Part shown: positions 62,655 to 64,000 of the stretch, in pieces
How the letters are laid out: every line of letters starts with the position of its first letter
Numbering within the stretch: position 1 is the first letter of the stretch
Source: Nocardia sp. NBC_00416
Lineage (GTDB): Bacteria; Actinomycetota; Actinomycetes; Mycobacteriales; Mycobacteriaceae
Assembly: GCF_036032445.1 (NCBI RefSeq)
Contig: NZ_CP107932.1
Span: 2,854,501-2,918,500, forward strand
Direction: 5' to 3'
Length of the DNA: 64,000 bases
Translations under genes and position numbers: made by a program
Notes under the pieces: model-generated
Database searches by the model: none
Told to the model about the DNA's origin: nothing
What the model saw: only the letters and a program-made list of their open reading frames with translations

Positions 62655-63923
62655 TCAGCGACCGCCGATTCGGATCGGTGGACTCTCGGGAAAGGTCACC
62701 GGCAGCGAGACCAGCGCCCGGTGGAACGGGCCCGGGCGCCATCGCAGCTCACTACGGGGCACCGCGAGTTCCATCTCCGGGACCGCGTCCAGCAACTGAT
62801 CGATGGCATCCTGCACGATCAGCAGAGCCACCGACCGGGCCGGACAACTGTGCGTTCCCACGCTGAAGGCCAGGTGCGACCGATTATCGGTCAGCCCACC
62901 GGTATTGATGGCCGGGTCGTTGTTGCAGGCGGTCATGCTGATCACCACCGGCTGATGCGCCGGCAACCAGATGCCGTCGATCAGAATCGGCTGACGCGGA
63001 TAGCTGATGCAGTAGTTCGCCATCGGCGGATCGTTGAACAGCACCTCGTCCAGCGCATCCCGGGTCGACAAACTCCCGTCCAGCACGTTCGCCGCGAACC
63101 GCTCGTCGGTCAGCATCAGCAGCAGCGTATTGGCGACGAGATTCTGCGGCGGTTCGGTACCCGCGCCGTAGATCAGCGCCAACTGCTGTCTGGTCTCCTC
63201 ATCGCTGAGCTGCACCGAATGCCGCACCAGGCGGCTGGTGATGTCGTCGCCGGGCTGTACCCGCTTGAGCCGGGCCAGTTCGAGCAGCGCGTCGGCCTGC
63301 GTGGCATTGCCCTCGGCCGCACCCACCGTATCGAACATGGCCGCCAATCCACGGGCCGCGCGATGCCCGAGTTCGGGTGGGCAACCGAGCATGGCATTGA
63401 GTGTGGCGAAGATCAGCGGTGACGCGTACTGGCCGACCACATCGCAGTAGCCGTCCCCGCAGAACGAGTTGATCAGCGTTACCGCGATCTCCTCGATGGT
63501 CGAATGCAGCGCGTGCATATCGACTTCACCGATCGCCGCGACCGCCGCCGCCCGGTACCGAGTGCGATCGTTGCCCACGGTCCGCAGCGGATTCGGCCGG
63601 TACTCCATCATCGGCAGCACCGGGCAGTTCTCGGGGACCCCGCGCTGCCATACCCGAGGATCGGCCGGAAAACGCTCCGGATCATTGAGGATTCGCACCG
63701 CGGTGTGGTAGCCGATAACCAGGGTGGCCGGTACTCCCGGCGCCAACTCCACCGGGGCCAGCGAACCGAAGCGCCGCCGCATCTCCCGGTACACCTTGTG
63801 CGGATCGGCGGCGAATTCCTCCGAATACATGGGGATATAGGGCCCGGTAGGGTCCATCGGGGATCCGTGGATCACGAAACGAGAGTCGGAAACGTGGTAC
63901 TGAGCAGGTTGCGCTGTGGTCAA
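62655..63923 (-). CDS. CYP157-like cytochrome P450 lacking ExxR (copy 2)
   Basis: A paralogue of the preceding P450, 422 residues from TTG 63923 (GGAG 9 bases upstream); ATG 63857 would give a 400-residue form. The heme site is LAFSVGTHSCPARSVALL with Cys360, in which the usual Gly of FGxGxHxC is Ser. The K-helix again reads DEVLFNDPP without Arg, and the I-helix YGAGTEPPQN. Landmarks MYSEEFAADPHKVYREMRRR and VELAPGVPATLVIGYHTAVR match copy 1. It lies 336 bases upstream of copy 1 on the same strand; the gene to its right is outside the window. Confidence 0.87.
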   Translation of the reverse strand: MTTAQPAQYHVSDSRFVIHGSPMDPTGPYIPMYSEEFAADPHKVYREMRRRFGSLAPVELAPGVPATLVIGYHTAVRILNDPERFPADPRVWQRGVPENCPVLPMMEYRPNPLRTVGNDRTRYRAAAVAAIGEVDMHALHSTIEEIAVTLINSFCGDGYCDVVGQYASPLIFATLNAMLGCPPELGHRAARGLAAMFDTVGAAEGNATQADALLELARLKRVQPGDDITSRLVRHSVQLSDEETRQQLALIYGAGTEPPQNLVANTLLLMLTDERFAANVLDGSLSTRDALDEVLFNDPPMANYCISYPRQPILIDGIWLPAHQPVVISMTACNNDPAINTGGLTDNRSHLAFSVGTHSCPARSVALLIVQDAIDQLLDAVPEMELAVPRSELRWRPGPFHRALVSLPVTFPESPPIRIGGR

Positions 63924-64000
63924 GACATCACACTCCGAGGTTCGTATGAATCGGTGAATAGTGCGTTCTCGCAGACCTATCCGCCGACCCATACATCCCG

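Overview
The window is GC-rich actinomycete chromosome, most probably Nocardia or a close relative. The evidence is a proteasomal ATPase (Mpa/ARC) ending in GQYL, F420- and mycofactocin-type genes, many TetR and XRE-DUF397 regulators, GTG/TTG and leaderless starts, and gene order from about 2.7 to 19.8 kb (mpa, lppK-like lipoprotein, trmI, recB-like, hisG, hisE, metH, PAC2) that matches the Mycobacterium tuberculosis Rv2115c-Rv2125 neighbourhood as I remember it. The assignment rests on gene content only; no search was run.

Layout. 0-2.5 kb: partial AIM24 gene, an ArsC-like reductase and a GT39-like membrane glycosyltransferase. 2.7-20 kb: the conserved housekeeping block. It is interrupted by a three-gene operon (HxD 2-oxoglutarate oxygenase, SAM methyltransferase, choline/carnitine acyltransferase), a HAD hydrolase and a receptor-like Ser/Thr kinase. 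A run of about seven imperfect 27-32 bp tandem repeats lies between metH and the PAC2 gene. 20-35 kb: an accessory region with XRE regulators, a toxin-antitoxin pair with a nested-palindrome operator, two tandem Imm5-like genes, a decayed hxlR/aldo-keto reductase locus, divergent TetR/target pairs with well-formed operators, a TetX-like monooxygenase and an AbiEii-like nucleotidyltransferase with an unfamiliar partner. 35-38 kb: a rifamycin phosphotransferase (rph).

38-44 kb: a DUF4253 gene, class I fumarase below an iron-box-like motif, a hydrolase fragment, and a partial mycofactocin locus (mftD, mftE, divergent mftR) whose promoter carries a palindrome exactly between -35 and -10. 44-49 kb: one stressosome operon (rsbR, rsbS, rsbT, a PP2C phosphatase, a phosphatase fused to a kinase domain, and a terminal STAS antagonist), closed by a 21-bp hairpin. 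49-61 kb: an LLM oxidoreductase, a cyclodeaminase-family protein, a GT4/debranching-enzyme pair, an L,D-transpeptidase, an Acg-like nitroreductase and an ABC exporter of the polyketide-antibiotic type. 61-64 kb: two tandem CYP157-like P450s that lack the ExxR arginine and share a nearly identical internal tract.

How the parts work together. Most accessory genes are small, self-contained regulator-plus-enzyme units, suggesting xenobiotic or antibiotic defence (rph, TetX-like, exporter, deazaflavin and aldo-keto reductases). The oxygenase-methyltransferase-acyltransferase operon is the best candidate for an undescribed pathway: it has the enzyme types needed to hydroxylate, N-methylate and O-acylate a small amino acid, giving an acylcarnitine-like molecule.
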